The position numbers and the translations under genes were made by a program. 64,000 nt of DNA from Anaerosporomusa subterranea (GTDB taxonomy: Bacteria > Bacillota > Negativicutes > Sporomusales > Acetonemataceae): positions 310,001 to 374,000 of the forward strand of contig NZ_LSGP01000001.1 of assembly GCF_001611555.1 (NCBI RefSeq). The letters run 5' to 3'. The notes under the pieces are model-generated. The model saw only the letters and a list, made by a program, of their open reading frames with translations. It made no database searches and had not been told where the DNA came from. Positions 17,977-26,825 of the stretch are shown here, piece by piece; within the stretch, counting starts at the first letter, position 1; every line of letters begins with the position of its first letter.

Positions 17977-18010
17977 TATATGTCTGCCAAGTTCACACGG
18001 GGGGATAACG

Positions 18011-19621
18011 ATGGCTGCGGAAAACATTCTCGAAATGCACAACATAGAGAAAGAATATTTTGGTAACAGAGTACTTAAAGGTGTGAGTCTCACTGTCAAG
18101 CAGGGTGAGATTCACGCACTTGTTGGTGAAAACGGCGCTGGAAAATCCACTCTGATGAATATCTTATTTGGTATGCCGGTTATTTACAGTACAGGCGGCA
18201 TCAAAGGCGAAGTAGTATTTGATGGCTCTCCTACTGAAATTAAATCACCACGGGCAGCGTTGGAACTAGGTATCGGTATGGTACATCAAGAGTTTATGTT
18301 GCTGCCTGGCTTCAGTATCACTGAAAACATTAAACTGAACCGAGAAGTGACTAAACACAATACAGTCAGTAAACTGATGGGATCATCTAAACTGCAGACT
18401 TTGGATATGGCGGCCATGGGAAAAGACGCAAAAAAAGCGCTAGATTCTTTGGGGATGAATGTTGACGAATGGCTGCCTATTGCCGGTTTGCCAGTTGGCT
18501 ATATGCAATTTGTCGAGATTGCCCGTGAAATCGATAAAGAGAATATTAAATTGCTGGTCTTTGATGAACCGACTGCTGTGTTGACAGAAAGTGAAGCAGA
18601 CAAGCTATTGGCTGTCATGAAGAAACTAGCGGCTCATGGCATCGCGATACTATTTATTACTCACCGGTTGGATGAAGTGCTAGCGGTAGCTGACAGCATA
18701 ACTGTTTTACGGGATGGCGAAAAAGTTGGCTTTATGACTCAGCAAGATGCGACGATTGAAAAAATTGCAGAGATGATGGTCGGGCGGAAAATTGAACACA
18801 TGAACCAAGCGACTAAAGAAGCTCAGCAAGAGGAAGCAGTCGCTCTTTCTGTCCGAAATATGAGCGTAAACATGCCTGGTGAAGTTGTTAAAAATATATC
18901 GCTTGATATAAAGAAAGGCGAAATCATCGGTATTGGCGGTTTGGCTGGTCAAGGGAAAATCGGTATAGCCAATGGTATTATGGGCTTATACCCGGCGCAG
19001 GGTGAGTTGCTCAAAGATGGGGTAGTCATGAAAATGAACACCCCGCGTGACGCAATTGAAAATAAACTGGCTTTTGTGTCCGAGGACCGGCGAGGAGTTG
19101 GTCTGCTTCTTGATAACTCGATCGAAACAAATATTGTTATGACAGCAATGCAGATACAAGAAAAATTCCTCAAGCCGCTGCTTGGTATTCATGTCATTAA
19201 GATGGCTGACAGTGCGCATATTCGTAAACATGCCCTTAAACTTATCCAGGACTTGGACATCCGTTGCACTGGACCTACTCAGTTGACCCGAAGATTGAGC
19301 GGCGGCAACCAGCAGAAAGTTTGTATTGCGAGGGCGCTGACCTTAGAACCTGAAATCTTGTTTGTGTCAGAGCCAACGCGCGGTATTGACATTGGCGCCA
19401 AAAAGCTGGTGCTCGATTTACTGGTTAAATTGAACCGTGACCTAGGTATGACGATTGTGGTCACCTCCAGTGAGCTTGGCGAGCTGCGTTCGATCTGTGA
19501 CCGTATTGCGATTGTTTATGAGGGACGGTTAGAAACAATACTTAGTCCAACAGCGCCTGATCTGGATTACGGCTTAGCTATGGCAGGAAAATATCAGCAA
19601 CACAGTAGGGAGGCCGTATAA
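18011..19621 (+). CDS. Double-ATPase subunit of a BMP/sugar-type ABC importer
   Basis: 536 residues with two fused ABC domains, as in MglA, RbsA and the nucleoside-importer ATPases. First half: Walker A GENGAGKST, the divergent signature region around PVGYMQFVEIAREI, and Walker B LLVFDEPTAVLTESEAD. Second half: degenerate Walker A GLAGQGKIG, SEDRRGVGLL, intact signature LSGGNQQK and ILFVSEPTRGIDIGAK. The first signature is atypical because the canonical LSxGxxQ is replaced. Start is the ATG after GGGGGGATAAC; an upstream in-frame ATG lies inside the hairpin region and is rejected. The permease gene follows after two bases. Confidence 0.93.
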   Translation: MAAENILEMHNIEKEYFGNRVLKGVSLTVKQGEIHALVGENGAGKSTLMNILFGMPVIYSTGGIKGEVVFDGSPTEIKSPRAALELGIGMVHQEFMLLPGFSITENIKLNREVTKHNTVSKLMGSSKLQTLDMAAMGKDAKKALDSLGMNVDEWLPIAGLPVGYMQFVEIAREIDKENIKLLVFDEPTAVLTESEADKLLAVMKKLAAHGIAILFITHRLDEVLAVADSITVLRDGEKVGFMTQQDATIEKIAEMMVGRKIEHMNQATKEAQQEEAVALSVRNMSVNMPGEVVKNISLDIKKGEIIGIGGLAGQGKIGIANGIMGLYPAQGELLKDGVVMKMNTPRDAIENKLAFVSEDRRGVGLLLDNSIETNIVMTAMQIQEKFLKPLLGIHVIKMADSAHIRKHALKLIQDLDIRCTGPTQLTRRLSGGNQQKVCIARALTLEPEILFVSEPTRGIDIGAKKLVLDLLVKLNRDLGMTIVVTSSELGELRSICDRIAIVYEGRLETILSPTAPDLDYGLAMAGKYQQHSREAV

Positions 19622-19623
19622 CA

Positions 19624-20667
19624 ATGACTAATTTGTGGCAGAAGACGACAGACAAATACGGTTTTCCTAAAGTTTGCATAACGCTATTCCTACTGCTATT
19701 AGTTGCTTTGGCTGTCATGCTGAAACAGGACATTGCAGCTATGTTTACTGACTCGTTAGTCCGGATTGCGATGAACGGAATTTTGGTACTGGCAATGGTG
19801 CCGAGCATTGTCAGCGGAACTGGGATCAACTTTGGCCTTTCACTAGGAATTATCACCGGACTTCTGGCTGGCTGTATCAGTATTGAACTCGATCTTCGCG
19901 GGATGACGGCATTCGTCTGGGCGATGCTTATGTCCTTGCCGATGTCGATAGTTGTTGGTTATCTCTATGGTTGGCTGCTCAATAAAGTCAAAGGCGATGA
20001 AATGACGGTAGGCACCTATGTAGGCTTTTCGATTGTTTCACTGATGTCGATCGGCTGGATGGCAATTCCGTTCACCAGTCCCGAAATGGTCTGGGCGATT
20101 GGCGGTTCAGGACTACGCAGTACGATTGCTCTATCTGGACGATTTGCGAAGGTTCTTGACAGCTGGATGGCTATCCCCTTCTTTGGTTCGAAAATACCGA
20201 CGGGCGCGTTATTGTTCTTTGCCTTGTTCTGTTTCTTTATCTGGTTGTTCCTACGGTCAAAAACCGGTATGGCAATGATGGCGGCTGGTGATAATGCCAA
20301 ATTCGCAACAGCATCAGGGATAAACGTCAACCGGCAGCGCATGATTGGCACGATTCTTTCGACTTCACTGGGGGGAATCGGCATACTCGTTTATGCGCAA
20401 AGCTTTGGCTTCTTGCAGCTATATCAGGCGCCGTTGATGATGCCCTTTGCGGCGACAGCCGCCATTCTGATCGGCGGCGCGACCGCTAAAAAGGCAACTA
20501 TTTCGCATGTCATTTCGGGAGCGATTCTGTTCCAGGCATTGCTGACGATTTCGCTGCCGGTTATTAATGATTTATTGCCTGTCGGCAATTTGTCTGAAGT
20601 TATTCGGATCATAGTCAGTAACGGCGTTATCTTGTACGCTTTAACGAAGGTAGGGGGCGGTCACTGA
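19624..20667 (+). CDS. ABC transporter permease 1 of the DUF3798 system
   Basis: 347-residue membrane protein of the branched-chain/sugar permease superfamily (BPD_transp_2), with about eight to ten helices. The cytoplasmic loop DNAKFATASGINVNRQRMIGTILST is the EAA-like ATPase contact of this group. LIGGATAKKATISHVI near the C terminus is paralleled in permease 2 (LIGGATVTKATISDAI), showing that the two subunits are paralogous and probably form a heterodimer. The stop overlaps the next start (TGATGA). Confidence 0.92.
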   Translation: MTNLWQKTTDKYGFPKVCITLFLLLLVALAVMLKQDIAAMFTDSLVRIAMNGILVLAMVPSIVSGTGINFGLSLGIITGLLAGCISIELDLRGMTAFVWAMLMSLPMSIVVGYLYGWLLNKVKGDEMTVGTYVGFSIVSLMSIGWMAIPFTSPEMVWAIGGSGLRSTIALSGRFAKVLDSWMAIPFFGSKIPTGALLFFALFCFFIWLFLRSKTGMAMMAAGDNAKFATASGINVNRQRMIGTILSTSLGGIGILVYAQSFGFLQLYQAPLMMPFAATAAILIGGATAKKATISHVISGAILFQALLTISLPVINDLLPVGNLSEVIRIIVSNGVILYALTKVGGGH

Positions 20668-21779
20668 TGAATACAGGACTAGCTGCAAAACAAGATCAGG
20701 TCAAGCCGGCAAATCCCCTGCGGAATCTAGTTACAAAACACCCGGTGCCCTTGGCGTTCGCGGCAATGTGCCTGATGACAGTCATTGCAGCTGATTTGCC
20801 GACAGAGTTTGTGATTAATGAGCTGGTGGTCCGTTTATCCCGCAACCTGTTCCTCGTGCTTTCACTGATCATTCCTGTCTTAGCAGGCATGGGCCTAAAC
20901 TTCGCGCTCGTTATCGGTGCGATGGCTGGACAAATCGGCATCATTGCGGTCAAGATATGGGATATCGGTGGATTCCCTGGCTTTCTGGTCGCGGCGCTAT
21001 TTTCGATGCCATTTGCGCTTCTGTTTGGCTATTTAACGGGGATCACGCTCAATAAAACCAAGGGCAGGGAAATGATCACAAGCATGATTCTAGGCTTTTT
21101 CGCCAACGGTATCTATCAACTGGTCTTCTTGCTATTCATGGGGACGCTGATACCGGTGGTCAATCAGGAGATTATTCTCAAAGGCGGCGTTGGCCTAAAG
21201 AATGCTCTTGATCTAAAATTCATGCAATACTCGATCGACCGGTTTCTCTATTTCAACGTGATGGGGATCGAAGTGCCAGTAGTAACCTTTCTTGTTATTG
21301 GCGTTTTATGCTGGGCGACTCGGTTTATCGTTACCACTAAGCTAGGGCAAGAGTTCCGGTCGTTAGGCCAAGACTTACATATCGCCCAAATTGCTGGCAT
21401 CAGCACCGACAAAGTCAGAATTATTGCCATTACTATTTCTACTGTGCTGGCGGCCTGGGGCCAAATTATCTTTTTGCAAAACATCGGCACCTTAAATACC
21501 TATGCCAGCCACGAACAGGTAGGCATGTTTGCCATTGCCGCACTGCTGATTGGCGGAGCAACCGTGACTAAGGCGACCATCAGTGACGCGATAATCGGCA
21601 CAGTGTTATTCCATTTGTTGTTTATCGCCTCACCGCAAGCCGGCAATAATTTGTTTGGTGATGCGCAAATCGGCGAATTCTTCCGTGTGTTCATAGCCTA
21701 TGGCGTGATTGGTATGTCATTGTTACTGCATGCTTGGCATAAGTACTTAACTGCTAAGAAAAAGTTTTTCGAAGTCTAA
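20667..21779 (+). CDS. ABC transporter permease 2 of the DUF3798 system
   Basis: 370-residue paralogue of the preceding permease, same superfamily. EAA-like loop GQDLHIAQIAGISTDKVRIIAITIST and a C-terminal helix set ending in a Lys-rich tail. It starts one base inside the previous stop codon, so it is translationally coupled. Last gene of the four-gene unit. Confidence 0.92.
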   Translation: MNTGLAAKQDQVKPANPLRNLVTKHPVPLAFAAMCLMTVIAADLPTEFVINELVVRLSRNLFLVLSLIIPVLAGMGLNFALVIGAMAGQIGIIAVKIWDIGGFPGFLVAALFSMPFALLFGYLTGITLNKTKGREMITSMILGFFANGIYQLVFLLFMGTLIPVVNQEIILKGGVGLKNALDLKFMQYSIDRFLYFNVMGIEVPVVTFLVIGVLCWATRFIVTTKLGQEFRSLGQDLHIAQIAGISTDKVRIIAITISTVLAAWGQIIFLQNIGTLNTYASHEQVGMFAIAALLIGGATVTKATISDAIIGTVLFHLLFIASPQAGNNLFGDAQIGEFFRVFIAYGVIGMSLLLHAWHKYLTAKKKFFEV

Positions 21780-21797
21780 CTTCACTCATTATGAAAT

Positions 21798-21907
21798 AGA
21801 GCATTAGCGCCACGAAGCCCGCAAGTGTCGCAATACGGCAATTTAGTAAATTGCTTTTATTTCTTTGCGCCGCTTGCGCCTTATAGCGCGCATTGCGTTA
21901 AATGTTT
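21798..21907. repeat. Dispersed intergenic repeat, copy C (short form)
   Basis: Shares GAGCATTAGC...CACGAAGCCCGC and the TTTGCGC/CTTGCGCC reiterations ending in GCGTTAAATG with the left half of copy B. It lacks the CACAGAGG arms. It lies in the 329-base gap between the second permease and feoA, which also holds a terminator and the feo promoter region with its Fur box. Confidence 0.6.
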
Positions 21908-21947
21908 TCCTGTACCCTGAAAATCGGTATAGCGTTTTTATTATCTA

Positions 21948-21979
21948 AGCAGTTCTCGAAGTCGAGGACTGCTCTTTTT
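21948..21979 (+). terminator. Terminator of the DUF3798 transporter operon
   Basis: AGCAGTTCTCGA / TCGAGGACTGCT 12-bp stem with one wobble pair and a 2-base nominal loop, followed by CTTTTTA. Repeat copy C lies between the stop codon and this terminator. Confidence 0.85.
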
Positions 21980-22072
21980 ATCCAAGCAACCTACACTCTT
22001 TAGCCGCGTGGTGTGTTAATATATTCTTTATTCTTTTACCTGTTTGGGGTAAAATAGATAGTGAGAAAAAGT

Positions 22073-22091
22073 GATAATGTTTATCATTATC
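22073..22091 (+). promoter_or_regulatory. Fur box upstream of feoAB
   Basis: The 19 bases match the classical Fur-box palindrome at 17 positions: GATAATG and ATCATTATC flank a central TTT where the consensus has ATA. It lies 18 bases before the feoA start codon, between a possible -10 (TAAAAT, 22050-22055) and the ribosome site. Binding of Fe-loaded Fur here would repress the operon when iron is ample. Confidence 0.85.
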
Positions 22092-22108
22092 AACGCGGAG
22101 GTGGCGCT

Positions 22109-22351
22109 TTGAACCGGCAAGTATCTTTAGATCAAGCTGAAACCAACTCGTCGTGGCAAGTAACCTCTGTGGGCGGTGAGGGAATGCTCAGAGCACGTAT
22201 GTTGCAGATGGGGATTGTACCGGGAGCGAAAGTAAAAGTTATTCGCCGGGCACCCTTTTCCGATCCGGTGGAGATACAAGTGAGAGGCTATCGCATTGCG
22301 CTCAGGCAGGAAGAATGTCGCTATATTGTTGTATCTGCTGCGTCAAGCTAG
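22109..22351 (+). CDS. feoA: Ferrous iron transport protein A
   Basis: Small cytosolic SH3-like partner of FeoB, about 80 residues. The core reads GGEGMLRARMLQMGIVPGAKVKVIRRAPF...DPVEIQVRGYRIALRQEE, the normal FeoA pattern. The TTG at 22109 is taken as start because GGAGGTGG sits 7 bases upstream. A longer frame from a GTG at 22061 would translate through the Fur box and is rejected. feoB follows after 16 bases. Confidence 0.93.
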   Translation: MNRQVSLDQAETNSSWQVTSVGGEGMLRARMLQMGIVPGAKVKVIRRAPFSDPVEIQVRGYRIALRQEECRYIVVSAASS

Positions 22352-22367
22352 CTGCTAGGTGATGACT

Positions 22368-24248
22368 ATGGATTTATCTGTCGCCCTTTTGGGTAATCCC
22401 AATGTTGGGAAAAGCGCTTTGTTCAACACCCTCACCGGTGGTAAACAAGAGGTCGGTAACTGGTGTGGGCAGACGACTCAGATATGCACACTTTCTGTCC
22501 CCATGCCAGACGGAACAGTGTCTTTTCATGATTTGCCGGGAGTCTATGGTTTAGGTGGCTATAGCCCTGAAGAAATAATGGTTAACCAGTTTTTCCGCGA
22601 GTCGCCACCAGATGTGGTACTGCTGATGGTTAGTGCAACAGAACTTGAACACGGGTTGTATTTGGTACTAGAAGCACTTGAACGATTTCAGCGTTGCATG
22701 GTGCTGATTAATAAAATGGAGTCTGCGCTACAAGCAGGCATTGTTATTGACAGTCGGAGCCTGGAAAAACAATTAGGGGTTAGGGTGCTGACAAAAGGCG
22801 AGCTGTTGGATAAACCGTTATTACTCTCGGTTGTACAGGAAACCGCAGTAAAACCATACCAGTCAGGATATTCAGTGCAATATCCGCAATCGGTTGAACA
22901 AGCTGTACTTCAGAGTCAGCTAGATAGTAACCGTGGCGAAGTTCTAAACCAATTAGCGTTGAGTGATGAAACTTTGCAGATGGAGATAATCAGCGCCCGT
23001 CACCAAGCGGCTGAAACCTTAGCAGCAGGGTGCATCCAAAAGCTGAATCGTAAAGCAACCTGGTCAGACAGGATTGACCACTGGGCATTACATCCCTGGT
23101 TGGGAGTCCCCATTATGTTGTTGCTATTCGGCTTCATGTTTTACATAACCTTTGATTTAACTCGCCCCTTATCCGCTTTAGTCAGCGGTTGGTTTGACGA
23201 CTTTGGTGTTTGGTTGCATGTTGTTTTGCCGCAATGGGGTTTTCCGGACTCTCTGGTGAGCTTGTTGGCAGACGGTGTGATTAAAGGTGTGGGTTCTACT
23301 CTGGGATTTTTGCCGCAGATGGTCTTTTTCTTTTTTTTATACAACCTGATTCAGGGCAGCGGCTATATCAGCAGGGTTGCATTTCTCACTGACCGGGTGA
23401 TGACGGCTTTTGGGTTAAACGGGAAAATATTTATCCCGCTGGTTGTTGGTTGCACTTGCAATGTTAACGGTATTCTAGCAGCGAGGATTTTGACTGGAAA
23501 ATATGATCGGACGGTTGCCATTCTGGCTAGTGCTTATGCACCCTGTTCAGCCAGGCTTGGCGTCATGGTATTTTTGGTATCGGCATTTTTTGATTCCACC
23601 AAAGCAACACTGGTGATGTTGGCGTTACTTGCCATTAGCATATTGCTGATGGCGTCTGTAGCCCATCTGGTACGCTGGTTTATTGTTGCGGAAGAACAAG
23701 GCACGTTTTTGATGGAGGTCCCTCCTTACCAGTTGCCGCAGTGGCGTAATCTTCTTCTATTAACTGGTCAACGAACTCTGCATTTTTTACGGCGGATTAA
23801 GAATGTAGTTGTGATTTCGTCTGTGGTTGTGTGGTATCTGTCAAACTACCCGGCTGGTCCATTTAGCGAAACCTATATCGCCCGCATTGGCTTGGCGCTT
23901 GAACCGTTAGGCGCGTTGATGGGCTTGAATTGGCAATTAATTGTGGCGCTCATTCTTGGCTTCTCGGCAAAAGAAACAGCGCTAGGCGCTTTAGGCATAC
24001 TTTATCATGCCTCTGACAGTTCAGCCGGTTTAGCGGAAGTTCTTAAGTCAGCGATTGATCCGGTGTCAGCGTTTACCTTTTTACTAGTTTATATGATTTA
24101 CACTCCGTGTTTGACAACGATCTTCATGATGCGTCAAGAAACTAACAGCTGGCGAGTGGCAATCATTTCGATTGTCGGCAATCTGGTCTTCTCACTGATA
24201 TTAGGCATGGCTGCTTATCACGCCGGGACGTTCTTTGTTGGACAGTGA
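22368..24248 (+). CDS. feoB: Ferrous iron transporter FeoB
   Basis: Membrane GTPase for Fe(II) uptake. N-terminal G domain: G1 GNPNVGKS, G3 DLPGVYGL, and a G4 motif that reads NKME instead of the usual NxxD. Two Gate/nucleoside-recognition domains follow, with the conserved Cys segment VVGCTCNVNGILAAR, YAPCSARLGVMVF and FSAKETALGALGIL. About 626 residues, slightly short for the family. Of three in-frame starts, the ATG at 22368 fits best with AGGTGA 5 bases upstream. It is co-transcribed with feoA under the Fur box, and a terminator lies about 140 bases after the stop. Confidence 0.95.
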   Translation: MDLSVALLGNPNVGKSALFNTLTGGKQEVGNWCGQTTQICTLSVPMPDGTVSFHDLPGVYGLGGYSPEEIMVNQFFRESPPDVVLLMVSATELEHGLYLVLEALERFQRCMVLINKMESALQAGIVIDSRSLEKQLGVRVLTKGELLDKPLLLSVVQETAVKPYQSGYSVQYPQSVEQAVLQSQLDSNRGEVLNQLALSDETLQMEIISARHQAAETLAAGCIQKLNRKATWSDRIDHWALHPWLGVPIMLLLFGFMFYITFDLTRPLSALVSGWFDDFGVWLHVVLPQWGFPDSLVSLLADGVIKGVGSTLGFLPQMVFFFFLYNLIQGSGYISRVAFLTDRVMTAFGLNGKIFIPLVVGCTCNVNGILAARILTGKYDRTVAILASAYAPCSARLGVMVFLVSAFFDSTKATLVMLALLAISILLMASVAHLVRWFIVAEEQGTFLMEVPPYQLPQWRNLLLLTGQRTLHFLRRIKNVVVISSVVVWYLSNYPAGPFSETYIARIGLALEPLGALMGLNWQLIVALILGFSAKETALGALGILYHASDSSAGLAEVLKSAIDPVSAFTFLLVYMIYTPCLTTIFMMRQETNSWRVAIISIVGNLVFSLILGMAAYHAGTFFVGQ

Positions 24249-24262
24249 ACAGGGAGGGAGAA

Positions 24263-24356
24263 TTTAGCACGAGCGCCACGATCGCCACGACGTGAGTACA
24301 ATTACAAAAAAATGTCCGTTGTGGGGCTAGTGCGGCTAGTAAAGTTAGTGCTATCG
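24263..24356. repeat. Possible short relative of the dispersed repeat, copy D
   Basis: TTTAGCACGAGCGCCACGAT...CGCCACGACG on the left and CGTTGTGG...GTTAGTGCTA on the right form imperfect inverted arms and share the TTAGC-CCACGA pattern with copies B and C. The similarity is short, so membership is tentative. Confidence 0.4.
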
Positions 24357-24386
24357 TCCTACCCCGGTTTGACGTTTTCCTTTTTT

Positions 24387-24418
24387 GTCTTGCCTTTGGC
24401 AGGACTTTAGTCTTTTTT
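24387..24418 (+). terminator. Terminator downstream of feoB
   Basis: GTCTTGCC / GGCAGGAC 8-bp stem (one wobble) with a TTT loop, followed after TTTAG by TCTTTTTT. Confidence 0.7.
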
Positions 24419-24466
24419 CGCGAATCCTGATTCTATCTATTGTTTAGAGGGAAGGTGTAGTCAGAT

Positions 24467-25048
24467 ATGGCTTTTCGCAGAACGGTTTTGATCAAGCTGC
24501 TTCTGTTTTTGATAATGTTTGCAGGCTTTGCGATCAGCCATCCTCAGCTCGCCGCTGCTGAGCCGGTCAGAGTCGCCGTAGTGCCATATATTAATTCGTC
24601 TGGCGAAAACCGCTCTGTAGTTGATGCGACGATTGCCAGCAAGTTGGAGGGCTATTTTCAATCAGGTAATTATGTGATGGTGCCTCCCGGGGAAGTTGCA
24701 GATTTTCTGGCAAAAAGTGGTTATGATGCGACTCCCATGTTGCTGCCGGAAAAAGATGTTTTACTGGCTCTGGCCCGTGCTACCGGCGCAGACGCGGTAT
24801 TAGCCATGGACTTTGCGAGAATTCAAGCGAACCGGCGCTACTCATGGTTTTATTCCTATACAATCGGCAGTGTTAGTATTTATGCTAAAGCATTATCGGT
24901 ATCTGATAATAACTTTATTAGTCTGCGTATTGAAAAACAGGAAAAACTGAGAGCCTCACGGTTTGGTCCAGGGGTGAAAGAAAGAGTCGCCATCGGTGCT
25001 GGTATCGAAGCAGCGATGGATGATATGTTTGCGAAACTGCCGTTTTGA
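24467..25048 (+). CDS. Exported protein of unknown function, CsgG/TolB-N-like
   Basis: 193 residues with a clear Sec signal peptide (hydrophobic core LLLFLIMFAGFAI, cleavage near AAA-EP). The mature part begins VRVAVVPYINSSGENRSVVDATIASKLEGYF, a pattern seen in CsgG-like and TolB N-terminal-like periplasmic domains that act on envelope assembly. No lipobox and no catalytic motif seen. Isolated, with its own terminator. Recognition is by general resemblance only, so the function stays open. Confidence 0.75.
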   Translation: MAFRRTVLIKLLLFLIMFAGFAISHPQLAAAEPVRVAVVPYINSSGENRSVVDATIASKLEGYFQSGNYVMVPPGEVADFLAKSGYDATPMLLPEKDVLLALARATGADAVLAMDFARIQANRRYSWFYSYTIGSVSIYAKALSVSDNNFISLRIEKQEKLRASRFGPGVKERVAIGAGIEAAMDDMFAKLPF

Positions 25049-25066
25049 AATGATACAACGACCTAG

Positions 25067-25098
25067 AGACTTGCGAGATACAACTCGCAAGTCTTTTT
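25067..25098 (+). terminator. Terminator of the exported protein gene
   Basis: Perfect 11-bp stem AGACTTGCGAG / CTCGCAAGTCT with a 6-base loop, then TTTT. Confidence 0.93.
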
Positions 25099-25106
25099 GT
25101 AACGTC

Positions 25107-25316
25107 TAGAAAGTATAGTGCTAGTGCAACGGAGGACGTTTTTCCACAGAGGAACCTGAGGTCACACAGAGGACACAGCGGCGGAGGAATAAATAAGTTC
25201 CTCTTTATCACTCTGTGACCTCTGTGAAATGGTAATTCCCTTTGCGCTCTTTGACTCTTGCGATCTTTGTGTTATACTTCTTTTCTCCCAAAGACCGCCG
25301 TTAGCAGTTTTTCTTA
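25107..25316. repeat. Dispersed intergenic repeat, copy E
   Basis: Begins TAGAAAGTA and ends AGCAGTTTTTCTTA. The left arm holds TTCCACAGAGG plus several CACAGAGG/CACAGCGG units (25142-25180). The right arm holds CTCTGTGACCTCTGTGAAA (25211-25229), then TTTGCGCTC/TTGCGATC units as in copy B. It occupies most of the 361-base gap before the MFS gene; nothing else is seen in that gap except the terminator. Confidence 0.8.
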
Positions 25317-25409
25317 CGTCTAACCAACTTAGTCTGTGAACACACTAGAAAAGGGTTTTCTCCATCCAAAAACGAATAGTTACCATACTTTTCCCTGGAG
25401 GTTTCACCG

Positions 25410-26810
25410 ATGGAGCATACTGATATTGCCGCTAGGCGTTGGTTGGTGTTTGCGGTAACCGCTGTCGGCACATTTATGTCTACTCTAGACAGTAGTATTG
25501 TGAATGTAGCCATGCCGACTCTAGCTGCTGAACTATCAGCAAGTATAGATTTGGCGCAATGGGTGGTCACTGCGTATCTGTTGGCAATTACCAGTCTGCT
25601 ACTGCCTTTCGGCAGACTAGGCGATATGATTGGACGGAGGAAGGTATACTCTTTTGGTTTCTTAATCTTCACAGCAGGATCAGCGCTGTGCGCAGTCTCT
25701 GCCGGAATAGTCCAGCTGATTGCAGCGCGAGTAACTCAGGCCGTTGGGGCAGCAATGCTGATGGCCAATGCACCGGCGATCATTACATTGGCGTTTCCGC
25801 CGGAAGGGCGGGGGCAAGCGCTTGGCATGAGTGGAACCGTGGTCGCACTAGGCTCAATGACTGGACCGGCGCTAGGCGGCATACTTGTTGGCGCATTTGG
25901 CTGGGAATCGGTTTTTACGATTAATCTTCCTATCGGCTTGGCAGGGGCGGTGTTTGCCTGGATGCTGCTGCCGGATGAAGCAGGCAAACATAGCGAACCG
26001 TTTGACAGTGTTGGCGCTGGGCTATTTGGCTTAGCGATGACCGCGCTGTTGCTTTCAGTCAGTTTGGGTCAAAGCAGGGGCTGGCTCTCACTAACGATTT
26101 CCGGCGGGTTGACATTTGCAGTTATTGCATTTTGGTTATTCATTACCCATCAACGTAAAACAGATTATCCGATGCTTGACCTCTCATTATTCAAACGCTG
26201 GCCGTTTTCTACCGGCATTCTGTCTGGAATGCTTTCATTTATGGCAGGATTTTCGAATGTCTTTTTGTTACCATTCTTTTTAGATTCCGTACTTTCGCTC
26301 AGTCCCTCATTAATCGGCCTACTGCTGACTCCGTTTCCTTTGGTCATGGCGTTAAGCGCTCCGGTCAGCGGGCGATTGTCTGAGAGAGCCAATCCGGCAG
26401 TTCTAACCACGGTCGGCTTACTGGTGCTTACCGCTGGTCTTTGGTTACAAGCCGGACTAACAGAACAGTCGTCTATTTGGCAAGTTGCCATTGGACAGGC
26501 TCTTCTTGGTCTAGGTAATGGGATTTTTCAATCGCCGAATAACAACAGTGTGATGAGTTCAGTCCCTCGCAATAAGGTCGGCGTGGCGGGCGGGATCAAT
26601 GCGCTTGTGCGTAATTTAGGCATGGTGTTGGGAATTGCCATCGCTGTGACTATTTTTGAGTCTGTACGGCAAGGAATGCTGCATCAAGGTGACCAGGCAT
26701 CGATCATTGCCGGTTATCGGGCGGCCCTATTAACCGGATCATTGTTTTCATTATCTGGCGCGGCTTTGTCTGTTAGCCGCAACCGTGGCCAGACTAGACA
26801 TAGTGAATAA
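25410..26810 (+). CDS. MFS efflux transporter, DHA2 (EmrB/QacA) family
   Basis: 466-residue proton-driven exporter. Motif A appears as GRLGDMIGRRKVY; the N-terminal DSSIVNVAMP and the motif-C-like ALGSMTGPALGGILVGAFGWESVFTINLP are typical of DHA2 drug exporters. About 14 helices expected. CTGGAGG precedes the ATG. The zwf start lies 15 bases after its stop, so the three genes MFS-zwf-pgl are probably one operon. Substrate unknown. Confidence 0.92.
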   Translation: MEHTDIAARRWLVFAVTAVGTFMSTLDSSIVNVAMPTLAAELSASIDLAQWVVTAYLLAITSLLLPFGRLGDMIGRRKVYSFGFLIFTAGSALCAVSAGIVQLIAARVTQAVGAAMLMANAPAIITLAFPPEGRGQALGMSGTVVALGSMTGPALGGILVGAFGWESVFTINLPIGLAGAVFAWMLLPDEAGKHSEPFDSVGAGLFGLAMTALLLSVSLGQSRGWLSLTISGGLTFAVIAFWLFITHQRKTDYPMLDLSLFKRWPFSTGILSGMLSFMAGFSNVFLLPFFLDSVLSLSPSLIGLLLTPFPLVMALSAPVSGRLSERANPAVLTTVGLLVLTAGLWLQAGLTEQSSIWQVAIGQALLGLGNGIFQSPNNNSVMSSVPRNKVGVAGGINALVRNLGMVLGIAIAVTIFESVRQGMLHQGDQASIIAGYRAALLTGSLFSLSGAALSVSRNRGQTRHSE

Positions 26811-26825
26811 ATTGAGGTGTTGAAA

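Noticed and set aside
22061-22108. N-terminal extension of feoA from an upstream GTG
   Set aside because: It would be translated through the Fur box and has no ribosome site, while a TTG with GGAGGTGG at good spacing gives the family N terminus.
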